The notes under the pieces were generated by a model. The model saw nothing but the letters and a program-made list of their open reading frames with translations, had not been told where the DNA came from and searched no databases. From the NCBI RefSeq assembly GCF_003148565.1, contig NZ_QGGL01000014.1, forward strand, positions 33,037 through 97,036: a stretch of 64,000 bases of DNA, written 5' to 3'. The position numbers and the translations under genes were made by a program. Positions 63,701 through 64,000 of the stretch are shown piece by piece. How positions within the stretch are numbered: position 1 is the stretch's first letter; each line of letters starts with the position of its first letter. Origin of the DNA: Tumebacillus permanentifrigoris. GTDB taxonomy: Bacteria; Bacillota; Bacilli; Tumebacillales; Tumebacillaceae.

Positions 63701-64000
63701 TCCAGTCAGTGGTGATTCAGATCTCCAAACGGTGACATTGACTCTCGATGGCACTCCAGTATCAGGCTACACGCTGGGTACGACAATCACCGCAGACGGC
63801 ACTTACGAATTGACCGTCACGGACCACGCGGGCAACAGTTCTGTTTTCCACTTTATCATCGACAAAACAAGCCCAGTGGTCAGCGGAGTTGTGGATAATC
63901 ACATCTACGGCACAAGCGTGACCCCTGTGAGCAGCGACACCGACATCACGACGGTCACGTTGACGCAGGACGGCACCGCTGTGGCTGGGTATACGTTGGG
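60783..64000 (+). CDS. S-layer-homology surface protein with Ig-like repeats, 3' end missing
   Basis: The frame is open to the right edge, giving at least 1072 residues. The signal peptide ends near SASAS. Three SLH domains (about 35-80, 92-140, 160-203; GDPDGSFRPLEEMTRQEFATV and similar) should tether it to pyruvylated cell-wall polymer. A unique region is followed by a GSGSGGGSPG linker near 472 and a cadherin/Ig-like segment. From about residue 584 there are repeats opening PVVTGVVDNQTY and containing DTDIQTVTLT and TVTDQAGNS. Six full units and a partial one are present; after the first (228 bp) each is exactly 222 bp. GGAGTAGGGG precedes the ATG. It is probably an adhesin or S-layer-type protein. 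Confidence 0.88.
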   Translation, partial: MKSIQRFLAVSLVLTTTFSPSYQLSASASTSVPSSDQASTWAQPAIRVVKGLQLMQGDPDGSFRPLEEMTRQEFATVLSRVLQLNTQEVKRSSYHDVSGADWGFKQIHAVRSAGLMLGDTTGNFHPNSLITREEMAVVLVRAAQVDPMGYGVRLKTADAAEVSDWARDSVQAAIELGLMRGDGTRFYPQDTAKREEVAVVALDLFRKTQETPTPIVEEIVGNTVQMNGHVYQITDSLKGLFKTANAAFLVGSKVKFEKVGDLITKVTYLESGKNGVSLDAGNSVIEGDVLIRGHEVHLDNLRVTKSIQFSGNGQQHVVVGNLSAQISELRNPQLQLELTQKTQFSGMRVFADSSLVTGGAVIPKIILEDGVQNLHFVGDLGTVVYNSKADMILTGNGNVEEVQLDGSGELTLTIDGRIKTATVDNAAATCVLNSKNTIVEKLVLNYGQSAGGVVDNFSQAKDQILVIIIKGSGSGGGSPGIPQVNKPPQSKANLLRTLTLGGPGVQLLPTDLATDMDGDLLSFAGVSNVSDASKAVVAVNPQGLLEVTPLMQGDLFVTVNVTDSRFTTPVTIQLKIQPQPDIIAPVVTGVVDNQTYTSAVVPNSSDTDIQTVSLTQNGTVVAGYTLGTPISQDGNYLLTVTDQAGNSTTVHFVVSIDMSLPVVAGVLDNQAYHTPVTPTSPETDIATVALTLDGLVVAGYELGTPITQDGSYVLTVTDLDGKSTVVHFSIDTVAPVVTGVVDSQTYTSVVTPSSVDSDIQSVQLTRDGTSVAGYALGTGITTDGEYVLTVTDRAGNSTVVHFSLNMNAPVVMGVLDAHTYSTAVTPTSSDTDIQTITLTQDGINVVGYSLGTAITQDGSYVLTVTDLAGHSTVLHFVIDSTIPVVTGLVDNQIYTTAVTPDSIDTDIQTVTLTKNGSVVAGYSLGTAISGDGSYVLTVTDQAGGSSVIHFTIDTAAPVVTGVLDNQTYGTSVTPVSGDSDLQTVTLTLDGTPVSGYTLGTTITADGTYELTVTDHAGNSSVFHFIIDKTSPVVSGVVDNHIYGTSVTPVSSDTDITTVTLTQDGTAVAGYTL
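62535..64000 (+). repeat. 222-bp tandem coding repeat (74 residues)
   Basis: Units start at 62535, 62763, 62985, 63207, 63429, 63651 and 63873. The first is 228 bp and the rest 222 bp with no indels. The array continues beyond the window. Confidence 0.9.

Overview
The window reads as chromosome of an endospore-forming Firmicute, probably from the Alicyclobacillaceae and close to Tumebacillus. The genus is an inference from gene content and the fairly GC-rich core. The left part keeps the Bacillus-type order tgt, yajC, a TIGR04086 protein, spoVB, a comN-like gene, secD-secF, recJ, apt, relA, dtd. A KinB-like sporulation kinase, a proline-type T-box on proC and a glgB-C-D-A operon also fit.

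Layout. 1-16270: the conserved housekeeping block (tRNA modification, Sec export, DNA repair, stringent response, D-aminoacyl-tRNA proofreading), with a double-GGDEF protein and a DUF421 protein inserted. 16324-21079: a self-contained seven-gene operon with its own promoter and terminator. It encodes a dehydratase, a ketosynthase-like protein without catalytic residues, a ketoreductase, two tandem acyl carrier proteins, an active ketosynthase and a hotdog thioesterase. This is the parts list of a compact, highly reducing type II polyketide (polyene) synthase and is the strongest candidate for an undescribed system. 21083-24460: DUF2203, phosphonate-type PhnE and PhnD without an adjacent ATPase, and a TerC transporter.

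24603-38210: a selenocysteine tRNA gene (UCA anticodon) is followed by about 13.5 kb of AT-richer DNA that ends in a second, damaged copy of the same tRNA. The two copies form direct repeats and mark an integrated genomic island. The island carries a tyrosine recombinase with all catalytic residues, an XRE-TPR receptor that overlaps a 41-residue secreted pro-peptide gene (an RRNPP-type quorum-sensing pair), a second XRE-TPR operon, a phospholipase-D-like protein, a possible PD-(D/E)xK-fold protein, a secreted papain-like peptidase, and a membrane-anchored partner of that peptidase interrupted by an in-frame TGA. Remnants and small repeats fill the rest.

38211-64000: secreted or accessory genes, then htpG under a CIRCE operator, an esterase, an M23 peptidase, a soluble chemotaxis-type transducer, a methyltransferase, T-box-proC, a DUF4004 regulator, a membrane diguanylate cyclase, a DUF6884 protein, the KinB-like kinase, a GntP permease, a glycogen operon whose last gene is a GH15-like hydrolase, a cupin, and the start of a large S-layer-homology protein with exact 222-bp repeats that runs off the right edge.

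Limits: all calls come from reading the sequence, and no database search was run. Starts were chosen by Shine-Dalgarno spacing and are stated where they matter. No rRNA gene or CRISPR array was seen.
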